A stretch of 31,599 nt of DNA from Lyophyllum atratum (GCA_014905825.1 JACGCN010000129.1:1-31599), one strand, 5' to 3'. Positions 10,081 through 20,753 are shown, numbered from the stretch's first letter. A program made the numbers and translations. Notes: generated by a model not told the origin, from the sequence alone.

Positions 10081-12521
10081 CTGCGGTTCGGCAACGCCGG
10101 CGCTTTTTTCGCTTTTTTCATCATCTTCGATTTTTTCGAACGATGCCACATCTTGTGTCCACTCGGCAGCTGATTGAACCAGACCGGAAGCACCACAGGG
10201 CCGATCAAGTTCCTAAACCCACCCCTACATTCCTCCAAAAATTCGTCATCTTTAAACGAGTTGAGCAGCCTGGGCTGGTATCCGCCGGACTTCGCGGCTA
10301 CCAGCTTCTGCAACAAATCTAGGTACGACGTCGACGTCTTCGGCCTTATCTCAACCATCTGCCCGGTCTGCGCAGAGAGCAAGTAGCATTTGACCGGTCC
10401 CTCATCCGGTTGCCGATTTGCGGACATGATCGCGGCGTAGAGCGACACTTGAAGAATATGCTCGGCCTGAAGCGTCGTCGTATATTTGATCTCCCAGACC
10501 GTGTGCGGGGCGGTGTTGGTGCGCGAGATGTCGGTACAACCTCGCACATAGACTCCGCGGCCGCCGTTCGTAGTGTCGGGGGCCCCACCATACTCTATGT
10601 CCGGGAAAAAGTGCTGGATGTTTCGCTCGTATCGCACGCCACGTGCCGGGATGTGTTCTTTCAGCGTGAAGAAGATGTCGGCGGCGTCGTTTTTTGTCAG
10701 CCAGGAGTAGCCGTCTATCGGGACCGAGAGGAGCTGCACTATCAGCAGGTCTTGCGCGGCCAAGCTGAAGTTGGCGAGGTACAGGATGTCTTTGTCGTCT
10801 AGTGTTTGGTGTTTGCTCTTCGACTCAATCGTCTTGAGCCGAGCGTAGTGTGCCGATGGGAGCTGGTGGAGTGGGTTGTCGTTCGCGACTTTGCTCGCCG
10901 CCGTCTTATATTTTTCGATAAAGGAGAGCGCGCCGCGTAGTGCCGTGCAGGTGTTTCGACTGTGGAGCTCGAATATCGCCGGGGCTGCGGTTCCGGTAAT
11001 GTTGGAGACACTCTCTCGCAGTCCGTGGACATCCTCGATATCCACGGCAGGGTTGGGTCCATACATCGGAGGCGCGATGCTTATGAAATTCAACAGTTGA
11101 ATGCACTCGGTAATGAGATTCTCCGGGAGGTTTCTAGTCAAGGTGGTCACGGAAAACCTTGGTGTTGACTTATTTCCATCGCCGTCGATTTGCTTGGGCA
11201 TGAGGTCACGGTGTCGGATGACGTCGCACGTTTCCTCCAGCGTGTCCATGTCGACGAATGGCAGTGGCGCCGCAGTATGGTCGTGAAGTAGAACGAGATG
11301 CCGCTTCGCGCGCGTGGCGGCCACGTACTGGGGATTACTCGCCGATCGCGGAGGCTCCGGAAGCCTGTTGTAGTACGTATGGTAACTATTATCGAAGCCG
11401 AACACCAGGGCAGCCTCCCGCTCGATACCTTTGGATTGGTGGTACGAGCAGACAAGTATCTTTCCCCTCGCAACCTCCGGGGAAACCTGGGCGATGTCCG
11501 AGTTCGCAACGTGCACGGGATATCCTTTGAAAGCCAGCATGTTGGCAACCAACACTACCGCGGCCTTGAAACGTACGGAGGGTGCGAGCAGTATCATCTC
11601 GGCAGGGGGTACGCCCACCTCCTCGAGCAATCGGATGACTTCCGTAATTGCGTCTTTCGATGTATTGCAGATCACGTAACGGGGCCGTGGGTATAGACTG
11701 CCGTCAGCGTCGTTTTTCCTGGCTGCAAACATCTTCTTTCCGAAGGGCGGTTTCAGCATATGCTGATTGATGAATTCGACATTCTGATGCGTGAGACGGT
11801 TGGATGTCGGCTGATCGATGATTTCCCACGGTTCATCGTTCAGATAGCCAAACACCTCCGGGTGCGATGACATCCCCAGGAATCTAGAGTCTGAATTGTT
11901 GAATCCGTACATCTCCTGCCGCTTGTCGCCCAAGACAATCACCCGTAACCTCTTCGCCCCCTCCTCCATCACACCCATATCCCGAAAGACCTTGTCCACA
12001 AACTGCTTCATGATCGGCGTCATATCCTGTTGTTCGTCCATCACGACCACATCGAACCGCGGCAGTACCTTTCCCTCGATCACACGCATATCTTCTTCCA
12101 CCACCCGTTTTAAGCCCTGATCCGTCGAGCACTCTGCGGTATAATACGTGCTCCCACACGTATGGTAGTTCGTGACCGTGATGTTCCCTAGCCCCAGGGA
12201 TCGCACGCGCTCGGTAGTCTCGATCATCAATCGTCTATTGTACACCAACACCAGAAACGTTTGCTCCGGCGCCTTCGCCGCGAGGTGCAATATCGTCGTC
12301 GTCTTGCCGGATCCCGCGCACGCGTCCACGATGAGGTTGTGGCGGGTCGTGCAAAAGAGGTGCACCGCGCGTGCTTGCTCTACCGATGCCGGTCGAAGGG
12401 TTTCGGTGGCTGCGGTAGTAGCGAGGTGACGGCGAGGAGTAATCGTGCCAGTGCATGTCCACCGGACGTTCATTCGTGGGCTTGGGCGGTTTCGGCGGGA
12501 AATCATAGTAAACGTCGCCAA
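10074..12521 (-). CDS. SF1A UvrD-like helicase fused to a PD-(D/E)XK-like nuclease domain (815 aa)
   Basis: This is predicted to be an ATP-driven DNA translocase/helicase with a nuclease tail. Visible SF1 motifs, in order: a Q-motif-like SVEQARAV at 46-53; Walker A ACAGSGKTT at 67-75; Walker B VVVMDEQQ at 158-165; motif III GDKRQEMYGF at 198-207; motif V CSYHQSKGIERE at 358-369; motif VI QYVAATRAKRHLVLL at 398-412. The C-terminal third carries CTD (D664), WEIK (E677, K679) and QVSLYA (691-696), matching the D...ExK...QxxLY pattern of RecB/AddA-type nucleases. The tail (790-806) is Lys-rich. The first ~39 residues contain no Asp or Glu and many Arg, Thr and Ser, ending in RRHLATTA, which could be a mitochondrial presequence. 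A 5' mini-exon at 12618-12609 joined by a 73-nt intron to 12535 would extend it in frame. FBH1-like helicases are a related alternative, but no F-box is seen. The intron-poor 2.4-kb ORF is unlike its neighbours. Confidence 0.88.
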   Translation of the reverse strand: MATFTMISRRNRPSPRMNVRWTCTGTITPRRHLATTAATETLRPASVEQARAVHLFCTTRHNLIVDACAGSGKTTTILHLAAKAPEQTFLVLVYNRRLMIETTERVRSLGLGNITVTNYHTCGSTYYTAECSTDQGLKRVVEEDMRVIEGKVLPRFDVVVMDEQQDMTPIMKQFVDKVFRDMGVMEEGAKRLRVIVLGDKRQEMYGFNNSDSRFLGMSSHPEVFGYLNDEPWEIIDQPTSNRLTHQNVEFINQHMLKPPFGKKMFAARKNDADGSLYPRPRYVICNTSKDAITEVIRLLEEVGVPPAEMILLAPSVRFKAAVVLVANMLAFKGYPVHVANSDIAQVSPEVARGKILVCSYHQSKGIEREAALVFGFDNSYHTYYNRLPEPPRSASNPQYVAATRAKRHLVLLHDHTAAPLPFVDMDTLEETCDVIRHRDLMPKQIDGDGNKSTPRFSVTTLTRNLPENLITECIQLLNFISIAPPMYGPNPAVDIEDVHGLRESVSNITGTAAPAIFELHSRNTCTALRGALSFIEKYKTAASKVANDNPLHQLPSAHYARLKTIESKSKHQTLDDKDILYLANFSLAAQDLLIVQLLSVPIDGYSWLTKNDAADIFFTLKEHIPARGVRYERNIQHFFPDIEYGGAPDTTNGGRGVYVRGCTDISRTNTAPHTVWEIKYTTTLQAEHILQVSLYAAIMSANRQPDEGPVKCYLLSAQTGQMVEIRPKTSTSYLDLLQKLVAAKSGGYQPRLLNSFKDDEFLEECRGGFRNLIGPVVLPVWFNQLPSGHKMWHRSKKSKMMKKAKKAPALPNRRL

Positions 12522-12653
12522 ACTTGCAGCTCGAGCTGGTAGAAGCTGCCAAACACAACATCTCTACACATCTTAGCTGGGCAGCAATGGCAGAAGCAAA
12601 GCTCTTACCCAGATGCATCGTGACCCTTGAGCAGCGCGCAAACAGTCGCTAAA

Positions 12654-12752
12654 GATGTTCGCATTCCTCGTGGCCCACATATCGTCGCGGTGTCGTCTAG
12701 AGACAAAGGTCAATGCTGTGTGACGTGTGGGCTACGAGGTATTGGCGAACAT
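12654..12752. repeat. ~100-nt imperfect foldback upstream of the helicase gene
   Basis: The left arm (12654-12684: ATGTTCGC, then CCTCGTGGCCCACA) and right arm (12721-12752: TGTGGGCTACGAGG, then GGCGAACAT) are reverse-complementary over about 27 positions with a few mismatches and gaps. The loop is about 36 nt. It may be a foldback element, a small-RNA-like hairpin or a protein-binding site. Confidence 0.65.
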
Positions 12753-13150
12753 GGGCTAGGGTTGATGGAGCTGTCAATGAGGTCATTCGGTTCGCCTTAT
12801 TAGCCTACTTTGCCTACATGCCCGTCTGCTATCTCGTTACTTGAGAGACCAATAGATAGATTTTTTTTTGTTTACTCATTGGTGGTACAGCATTAGATAT
12901 GGGTAGTGAAGTTCAGGAGTGTTTGAATGACGAAGTGAGTGATGCGTGATGATCGCTCGATCCAACATTTGCTCCTGCCATCACAACTACTGCTCACGAT
13001 GATACGTGATCGACAGGTAAAAGTAGTTCTCTACCGACCAGAATTTTAGCCTTTTGTACGTCTCTGCCTATCCATATGGTGGGAAGCGCATGAAACTGGA
13101 CAAAACCTCACAGAGCCTTCACGATTCGTAATGTATAGTTCATTCCAAGC
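12753..13150. other. Intergenic region between helicase promoter and glyoxalase 3' end
   Basis: Both flanking genes are on the minus strand, so this holds the glyoxalase 3' region and distal helicase upstream sequence. An A/T run (TTTTTTTTTG) lies near 12860. Nothing else stands out. Confidence 0.4.
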
Positions 13151-13858
13151 CTACACCACCACCTCCGGCACCAGCTCGACCCAATATCCGTCTGGATCCT
13201 TGACAAACGCCAGTTGTCTAAACACCGCCTTATACCCCTCCTCGACGATATCCTGTTCCCTCCCATCCTTCCCCGGCACCCCCATCCCACCGAATTCCGC
13301 CTCACCGAGCGGCTTAATAATCTCCAGTTCGGGCACCACCTTCCTTAGCCTCTCGAGCGCCGCCGCAACATCCGGCACCGTAAACCCGACGTGTCCGAAG
13401 CCCAGCGCACCGGGCTCGTTACCGGTCGCGTACGACGCCTGCACGTCGTGCGGAACATGGTACAGCTCCAGCAGCCCCTTCCGTGTACCGAGGGTGGAGA
13501 TCATTTCGGTGCTCGACTCGGTCGCGTGGTTGGGGTGGCCAAGGTAGTAGACTGTCCGAGTGGTCAGCGACGTCGGGGGAATCAGAGCAGCGCAGAGAGG
13601 GGTGGTACTCGTCCATAGGCCTGTGTTGAAGGTGAAAATAGTCCGCAGGCCGAAGCCTTCTTTGTAGAAGCGCAGCGACTTCTCTGGGTTTTTGATGCGG
13701 AGCATCAAGTGGTTCTGGCAGATGTGTTAGTGTCATGATGAGGTACGAGTATGTGTTTGCTGTGATGCGGTGCGTACCAGGCGGTACCCGAGCGTCTCTG
13801 CGGGCTGCGCAGGGTCAGTCCCGAGGATGTGGGAACCAGGTGGAAATTCTTCGGCCAT
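13151..13858 (-). CDS. Glyoxalase I (lactoylglutathione lyase), two exons
   Basis: This converts the hemithioacetal of methylglyoxal and glutathione to S-D-lactoylglutathione, a cytosolic detoxification step. Exon 1 is 13858-13778 and exon 2 is 13714-13151. The 63-nt intron has a GTACGC donor, a CTAAC branch site and a CAG acceptor, and splicing keeps the frame (TAC CGC CTG, then AAC CAC TTG). The product is 214 residues, a single-domain enzyme. The four metal ligands of the family are placed as expected: His29 in NHLMLRIKNPEKSLRFY, Glu110 in LLELYHVPHD, His135 in GFGHVGFTVPD and Glu207 in DGYWVELV. The exon-1 start is chosen because it restores the N-terminal extension before the NH ligand motif. 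There is no signal peptide or membrane segment. Confidence 0.93.
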
Positions 13859-15784
13859 GATGAGCGAGCGAGCGAGATCGACCGTGCTAACGTTGGGATA
13901 GCGATTGTCATCGTGGGCGAAATTAGGGTTTATTTAAGCATTCGGACCTTTGGGTCGTCGGGAGGGATGTGGCCATGTGGGGTTGTCGGATGCGGGGTAG
14001 TTAGTGGGGATGGCGGGGAAGGTGAAGCCGAGAGTCGAAGCCGAGACATGAGATCGCACTCGTTGGTAGCCACACCGCCCAGGATCTTCAGGAGGTCGAT
14101 ACCCGTAAGTGGGTCTCAGGGAACCAGGAGGAAGACATGCGAGAGTGGGACATATAGGAGGTGGAATAGGACATCCAACTACACTAACACAGCTATGGTA
14201 GCCGTCCTCTGCAAGTCCGGATTAAAGGTAGGAACGTCGTCCAGTCTGTCTTGCGAATCATGGATCAGCTCCCTAGTACTCCGTTCCACGTCTGCCGTCC
14301 GTCCATGTACACACGTACTGTACGTTGCTAGCATGATTAGGTACCTTACCTGTCGAAATTGGAATGGAACCCATGGCTTCACAGCACACATAAATCCGGT
14401 CGGAAGACACTGGGCCAGTAGGTAGCTGCCGTTCTGGAAACTACACTCTTGATCATCGCGGGTGAACGGATTCTTCCTACACACATACACAGCCATATTA
14501 AGTATGATAGCAAAAAGTGGGTTGCGATTGCTGCCGAAGGTCTCCAGTGGTACTACCGCTCGTATTTAAATCCAGCAGTCTCAGGGAATACATATTTACT
14601 CTGGTATGTTTTTCCTCTCTATACTCTCAATTCCACAGTAACGAACAATATTATACACATTTTTGCAATGATAAGCTTACCAAAAAGCCGGAATAACTAC
14701 CGCCGTTCTTCCGAATGCAAAACATTACGCACTATCCACGATACCAGAGTACTACCAGAGAAGTACCTAATCCGTACAACGGCGTATTGCAGAGAAAACG
14801 TTGTCATGCTAATCAAGTATGTAGTTCCTAAACTGTAGTAAAACTATGACAACAAGAGTCCTACGGAAGATATGCCGTGGTGAGCAGGATGCCCCAGTCA
14901 CTAAATTCGGTATGCATACGGCGGAAACCCTCGAGTTTCAACAATACGTGCTGCGAGTAAGACGTGCTGTACGCAGGCAACATTTACGACATTCCTGTAG
15001 CACAGGAAGTGCCGTAGGCCTACGGAGTAAATACTGTAGAGTAAACTATACGGATTGAGCTGAATACAGTAGAGCTGCTGAGTCCCTACAGGATTGAGAA
15101 TTATTGGTATGTAGGTGTTACACGCCGACTGGAATCAAGCCATCAGCCGAACATGCGACCGAGAGACCGTCCAACTCCGAGGACGACAAACCGTGGAATC
15201 CGGATTGAATCACAAGTGGCGAACCGTCGAACTTACTCTCGCGCAGGATGGCTATCGGAGGCGCGACGACACATAACATTTAGTGGTTACCGTTTCAGCA
15301 GGCAATCGCCGGACCAATATCATCACGTGCCAATCGTATCGCCACCCGCAGTGCCGAATGAAACACGGCCTCTCTCAACTTGCAACCCGGCAACGTGCAA
15401 CAATTTCGGACATCAATCTACATGCAACTCGAACACAAATCAGTCCGTATGTACGAAGGTGCATGCATCTCAAGTTTCAGGGTTTTATTTTTCGGAGACG
15501 AACGATCTGCTCACGCGCATCGTGGCCTGCCTGCAGCTGCCGAAGAGTCGTAATTTGTAAATGCTCTGACGAGATTTTTGCCTAGGTGTGATTTGCAGTG
15601 TGTCACTCACCCAATATGGGACTGTCTCTTGTTGGAAGTGGTGGTGAGGATTGTGGTCAAGAAATACATTGACGTGTAGACGGAGAAAGCGGAGTGCGGG
15701 AGATAGGGGGGTTTCTTTCCTTCCTTATTCCTGTGGAAGGCGCCTGCGCAAAAATTCCTGCAGATAATCCTTTCGTCGCAACAA

Positions 15785-16467
15785 CAAGGTTCCTCAAAGT
15801 GACTGGAGCAGCTGGCTGGACTTTAGCGTCACGCCGCGTATTGGGACAGTCTAACCAAACAAAGCCCATAAACTCTGAGCGACCGGCTGGGGAACATACG
15901 GGAGCTGGCCGGATGGAGTGACGAATCTGGAGCACACGTTCAAACAACAGTTGCCCTCCGTACACAGAGACATCGCCAGCTTTGCCAGGCATCAGATACC
16001 TCGACCAGAAATTACATCCGATACAAACCTCTTCGTACGATCTTTACTCAGAACAAGGTGAGAAGATGCGCAGATTCATCAGGTTGTCGCAAGCTATCGC
16101 GAATGACAGATAGATCAACGAAAGGGTCTGTATCATACCTAGTTTCTGTCGAAAATTAAGTTGATAATTTGTAATTCTCGTACAGTTGTGTTGATTGTTT
16201 GAAGCGCGTATTTTTTCCGTGATGCGCGGAGCATGATGTTGGAGGTTTGACAGTATCCGAAGTTCAAAAGCTTCTCATATCACCGCAACAACGCGTGCGT
16301 GAGTGCTTCGGTTTTGCTCTATCCCTATCACGGCACTGGAGGTTAGCTCCAGCTGGAGCTAACCTGTTACGTCGGCCAATCACACTGAATTTCCACCACA
16401 TCTCCGTCCCCGTTTAGGCACGCTAAAGTCCAGCCAGCTGCTTCTCCAGTGATTTTGAGGACCCTTG
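15785..16467. mobile_element. Candidate MITE-like element bounded by ~46-bp inverted repeats
   Basis: The left arm (15785-15831) and right arm (16420-16467) are reverse complements with about 90% match, including the exact 20-mer CAGCTGGCTGGACTTTAGCG and shared CAAGG, CCTCAAA and ACTGGAG. They enclose about 590 nt with no transposase. The right inner part contains the 26-bp palindrome. No convincing target-site duplication is visible at the outer edges, so the exact ends and superfamily are unknown. Confidence 0.55.
16340..16365. repeat. 26-bp perfect palindrome
   Basis: The half-site AGGTTAGCTCCAG is followed immediately by its exact reverse complement CTGGAGCTAACCT, with no spacer. Such a site could be a cruciform, a dimeric protein-binding site, or joined element ends. 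Confidence 0.9.
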
Positions 16468-18290
16468 ACCTAACGGAGACGGTACGTCCCAGCTGCGGAT
16501 AAATCAAAAGAGGTAAGAGGAGAGGAGACTGGAGAGCTGGAGTCTGTCAACGTAAGAGTACATGAAACAGCTAGTGTTTTCCTTCGATCACAGGGCAGAC
16601 ACGGGCGAACAGGGCGGACTGGAACCGAAAACAAAAGTCTGGACGGGCGCGCATCCGATAATGGACGGCAAGCCGAAGCAATCACGCAGACCGCCAATGA
16701 CGATACGCAAAAGAGACCGGTCCAGTGCAAGCCTTTGGCTTGCTATGCACTAGCGCATTAAGCGGCCGCGGGTCGCGAGAGCGCCACTAGCGTCGGAGCC
16801 TCTACCATGAAAGTGCGGAATACTCTGGTAGTACACGACATACTTGATATGTTCCGCAGAAGGAACTCCTATGTACGGTACTGACCACCATACATACACG
16901 GTAGATACTCCTGTCACTAGATGGAGCTCGGTTCTGATTGGCGTGCAAACGGGAAGCTTGATTTCTACGCTTGCGAAGTAGGGTCCCGTTAGGTTCCAAC
17001 TCGGTACTGTAGCGACGATCAGACAGAAAGCGGGGGCTGAAGTCGTTGTGCTTCTATGACATACGAATATGCTACTACTGGTATCTATGTAGTTAGTATC
17101 TCCATCTCAATGTTATCAGTGGCGGGTCACAGCTAACTACGACTCAGATATGTGCTGTGTGTCTCACTCATCGTCGATTTGTGTTCGGTTGAGCACACAA
17201 CACACGTTCAAGGCTTGTTTTTGACAGCACGGTCGGTCGCCACTACATACCATGGCATGAGACACCTGGCTTTTCGGCGGATGACAGCAAACTCTTCCAT
17301 GGGAAAAAATAACATGCGACTCATCCAAAACAGACCACTCCGGCGAATCCTATGCGGAGTGGCATCGACAGCGCGAGCAGTGGCGGTTGGGGTAACCCAG
17401 CCTGCTCCAGTGCTGAAATTGCGGATTCGGCGCCAACTCGGAGAGCAAAGATTTACCTTGTCAGGCAAACCAGTGAAGTATTCTGGAGAATAACGTCGAC
17501 GACCCAAGAGCACCAACGTGACTTCGTTCGGACACAATGGGCGTTGATCCGCCCTTGCACGATGATTCCGGTGATATCAAGTCTAGCTGGCATCAACCCC
17601 CGATCCCGCCTTTTCGCGCGCGTTGCGGCTGAATGGCCTCGATCGTGAAGGCAAAAGACCATCAAACTGATTAATGGAGTTTGGCTTGAACTGGCTACCA
17701 ACCCCGAGTTCTCAACGATGAGGACTCTAGCACGCAACGGGGAATACTCCTTGATTCGGAGCTTAGACCAAGTCTGGTGACCGGCAAGTGGCTGGATTCA
17801 GACCTCACCAAAACTACGGTGTTGGCGCTCAGCTGCCACGACGGGCCAACCTAGGAGTAACAGGTGTGGAGGAGGTTCTCGATTTCCTTGCATCGGGGTT
17901 GCGATAGGCTCGGACGCACTCAGGTCTGCATTCTATAATGCCCAATTAGCAATTGCCTGGTAACGCGAAAATACGAGCCGACCCGAATAATGCATTCTGG
18001 AGTCGTTCTCTATCATATATCTATGCCTCCTCCGCCGCCCTTATGTCGATGGCTAAAGCCTTCGACATCGATCCTATTCCCATCTGTACCCGTATTCCTT
18101 CTCCGGAAACCGCTGTCCCCCCGGTTCGGCGTCTAGCTTCCCCGTCAGCCCTACCACCAATTGATCATCCTCAGCTCTCCCCTATCGCCGATTCTTCAAC
18201 CGACTCGAGCTTACTACCTTTGGCTTCCGACATTGCCATCGGGGCACTTGCGCGGGCCCCATAATCGTCCCAGAGTTCCGTACCAGATCC

Positions 18291-20753
18291 ATGTCTCCTC
18301 ACGTCGCGGAGATCGGTACACAGGATGCGAAACTTCCCGTTACTCTTGAAGATGCGGAACTCGGCGATCGAGATATGAAGCCCAGCACTCAAGACGCGGA
18401 ACTCGGCGATCCGGACACGGTACTCGGTACACAAGGTGCAGAACTCGGTACCCAGGGCTACTACAGGCCGATAAGAACCCAGCTAATGATTTTGCAGTTC
18501 CGGCCACGCGATGGAGGCGGATGCGACAGCGGTTCGGATTACTACAACCGGCACTCTTGATAGGCAGTTCCGCCGGCATCCTTCTGGTCATCGGTGCCTT
18601 GATATCCATCTGGACGTGGTCAAAACAGGACGATCCCAACCAGATTCGATCGAGAGTCATGTACCATGACTGGGTGAAGTCGGTGATCGCCGTCTGTTGT
18701 GCTATCCTGCGAACGTGTATGGCCGTTCAGCTGGGAACATGTTGCCTGATGATGGCAACGTTGGCTTTCGAGAAGAACTGCGTACTTCTGTGCGATGCGG
18801 CCAAGATGTCTATCCATCGATACGCCTCCACCTCGCCGTGGTCCCTGGCTCCTCCGGTTCTTCGCGGTGCGAAGGTCAGCAAGAACTACAGCATCATCAT
18901 CCTGGTCGTGTTACTGTCCCTTGCAATGGTTCTCTCTCAGGGTCTGTCGGCAATCCTTCTGATCGACCTGGATAACGATTTCGTCCGCGGACCCAAGATC
19001 ACCACGTCTCGCCGCTTCTTCGAAGGACCCCCTTTCGTCAGTGTCCAGCCGCTCAGGATCCGCCCGGGCTCACTCGCGCGGTTTGGTGAGTCGCGGATCG
19101 AAAATTCCTTCCTTTCTCTCGCGGACGCGGAGGGAAGAAGGTTGAATGACACGGTTGCCACCTTCAGAGGGTTTCCCCAGCTGCGGAACGAAGTCGAGCG
19201 GGAAAATCTTGTATATTTCAATGGCCGTGGGGCCGTGGTGGAGGGACATGTTCTATGCGTTTCGCCCGACATCGATGAGCTCATCTACGATGAGCCGGAT
19301 CGCATCACGGGAAAGCTGAGCTCGCAGTTCATGTACGATTCCGCCAGAAAGGTGGACACTTCGGGCTCGTTCATGTGGAACGGGGCACAGCCATCTTCCG
19401 ATTTGGTCTTCGATTTCAACTGCACACTCGGCGGCTTCCAGGGATTCATGCTCTGTCCCCTCAAATCCCCCAAGTTTAACGACTGCCCCGGCTTTCCGAC
19501 TCCTTGTCTTCTGTCGGCCAGGACCGCCTGGTTCTTGATCATCGACGAGGACACGTCTCTCCTATGGAAGCAAGATGAATTCGAAGATCATCGACGCCCA
19601 CCTTCGCTGGAGCTTGCCCAGAAACTGTACAACAAGACTGCCTTTCAAGCCAATGGTCACGGATGGATGTCGAGCACGGCCTACGGAGATGCCGGCGATA
19701 ACACCGGTGCGCGCAACTACACCACGCAGATGTCATTGTGCACCGTGGCTTCCGGGCATTCCTTGGCGACGATCGAACTCGCGTCTGCCTGGCGAGCCGA
19801 TGAGCCCGTCCTAGGGAGCCCCCACGCCAACAACAATTCGTACACAGCGGCCCTGCGGTCACAGCTCTCGGACGGCCTGGATCTGGCGAGCCGCGGTGTC
19901 ATGAACCTCACGAACTACACGATAGAGGAGTACCGCGACTTCACTCCAGTCGTCCACCACATCCGCGGCGGCGCCAATGATTACCTGCTATACATCAACC
20001 GGTCCAACGCCAGCGCCATGAGCGGCTACACGCAATCCATCATGTTGGTGGAAGAGCTGGACGAGGTATACTGGGTATTGTTCCAGGAAACGTGGGCGAA
20101 CAGTTCTGTGGCCTGGGCACTGCATTCGATGTTCGGCACACTCATCTCGCAAGCATATTACGACCAGTTGAATATCCCCGAAGGCCTATACGAGGAGGCA
20201 TCAACCAACACGACGAAGGTCCGGCAAACCCCGCGAACCGTGCAGAGCACGAAAGCTGTGCAAGTGCCGACACAGAACATGGGACTGTTCATCGCGTGCG
20301 GCGTGGTTGGCGTCCACCTGGTCTCGGTCGCCATAGTCTTCTGGCTGTACTTCACCTGCAAGGCGGAAAAGTTCCTGGACCAGGCATGGCAGACGATTGG
20401 CCAGCTGCACCATGGCGAGGCAACGGAATTCCTCGGCGAAACCGGAAACAAGGGCGATCTGGAAGTCCGCCGGCTGCCGACTGCGGAGCCGCACTGGAAG
20501 CGGATTGTGGAGATCAGAAATTCCGGACTCGCATTCAAGGCCGCGAAGGGTTCATCCGCCGGTAAGTACCTGCATATGCCACCATTTGTATCCGTGAGAG
20601 AATGATCTAACAGAAATTGAAGCGGACGGAATCAAGAGCGAGGATCGGGATAAAAACGTCGGTAGAACGAGTACAATTACAATAGCTGCCTCGGCCCACC
20701 CGCCTGCCAGTGGGAGCGCAACCTCCAGAGGTGCACCGGAGAAGGGAAAATGA
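18291..20753 (+). CDS. Large multi-pass membrane protein with glycosylated ectodomain (~780 aa), three exons
   Basis: I cannot name this family. The core is 18498-20561. A 3' intron (20562-20613, GTAAGT donor, CTAAC branch, CAG acceptor) joins it in frame to 20614-20753, ending at TGA. Upstream, an intron ending at 18497 with a CTAAT branch joins it to an exon opening at ATG 18291. The donor is probably 18427, or 18436 or 18448; all keep frame. Numbered from the Met at 18521, hydrophobic segments lie near 10-31, 52-80, 123-147 and 586-611. Between the last two is an ectodomain of about 430 residues with many N-x-S/T sites and scattered Cys (FNCTLGGFQGFMLCP, CPGFPTPC). The cytoplasmic tail is about 100 residues. 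The start is uncertain: the 17953-18264 ORF may be an earlier exon. A surface or receptor-like role is only a guess. Confidence 0.82.
18349..18450 (+). repeat. 42-nt tandem repeat coding a 14-residue unit
   Basis: Units begin at about 18349 (AAGATGCGGAACTCGGCGAT), 18391 and 18433, with a period of exactly 42 nt, so the frame is kept. They encode DAELGDRD..., DAELGDPD... and GAELGTQG. The third unit is cut by, or contains, the likely splice donor. Confidence 0.8.

Larger units (their letters stand above)
13859..18290. other. 4.4-kb stretch without a supported gene
   Basis: Several ORFs of 60-200 codons occur here, but none shows a family motif, and they overlap on opposite strands or have odd composition. 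Around 14500-15060 the sequence is AT-rich with many TACGG/AGTAC-type words. Structural features are the inverted repeat pair 15785-16467 and the palindrome at 16340-16365. A Pro/Ser-rich plus-strand ORF at 17953-18264 may be an upstream exon of the membrane-protein gene. Confidence 0.5.

Noticed and set aside
10410..11700. Plus-strand ORFs of about 90-130 codons inside the helicase gene
   Set aside because: They are shadows of the strongly supported minus-strand coding frame.
13829..14425. Plus-strand 198-codon ORF
   Set aside because: It overlaps the first exon and promoter of the glyoxalase gene in antisense and has no domain.
14449..15560. Plus-strand ORFs of 129 and 135 codons
   Set aside because: They are AT-rich or low-quality sequence without motifs, in a repeat-like intergenic region.
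16470..16730. Minus-strand 86-codon ORF with a signal-peptide-like start
   Set aside because: Only the first ~20 residues look meaningful. The rest is Arg/Ser/Pro noise and there is no splice continuation.
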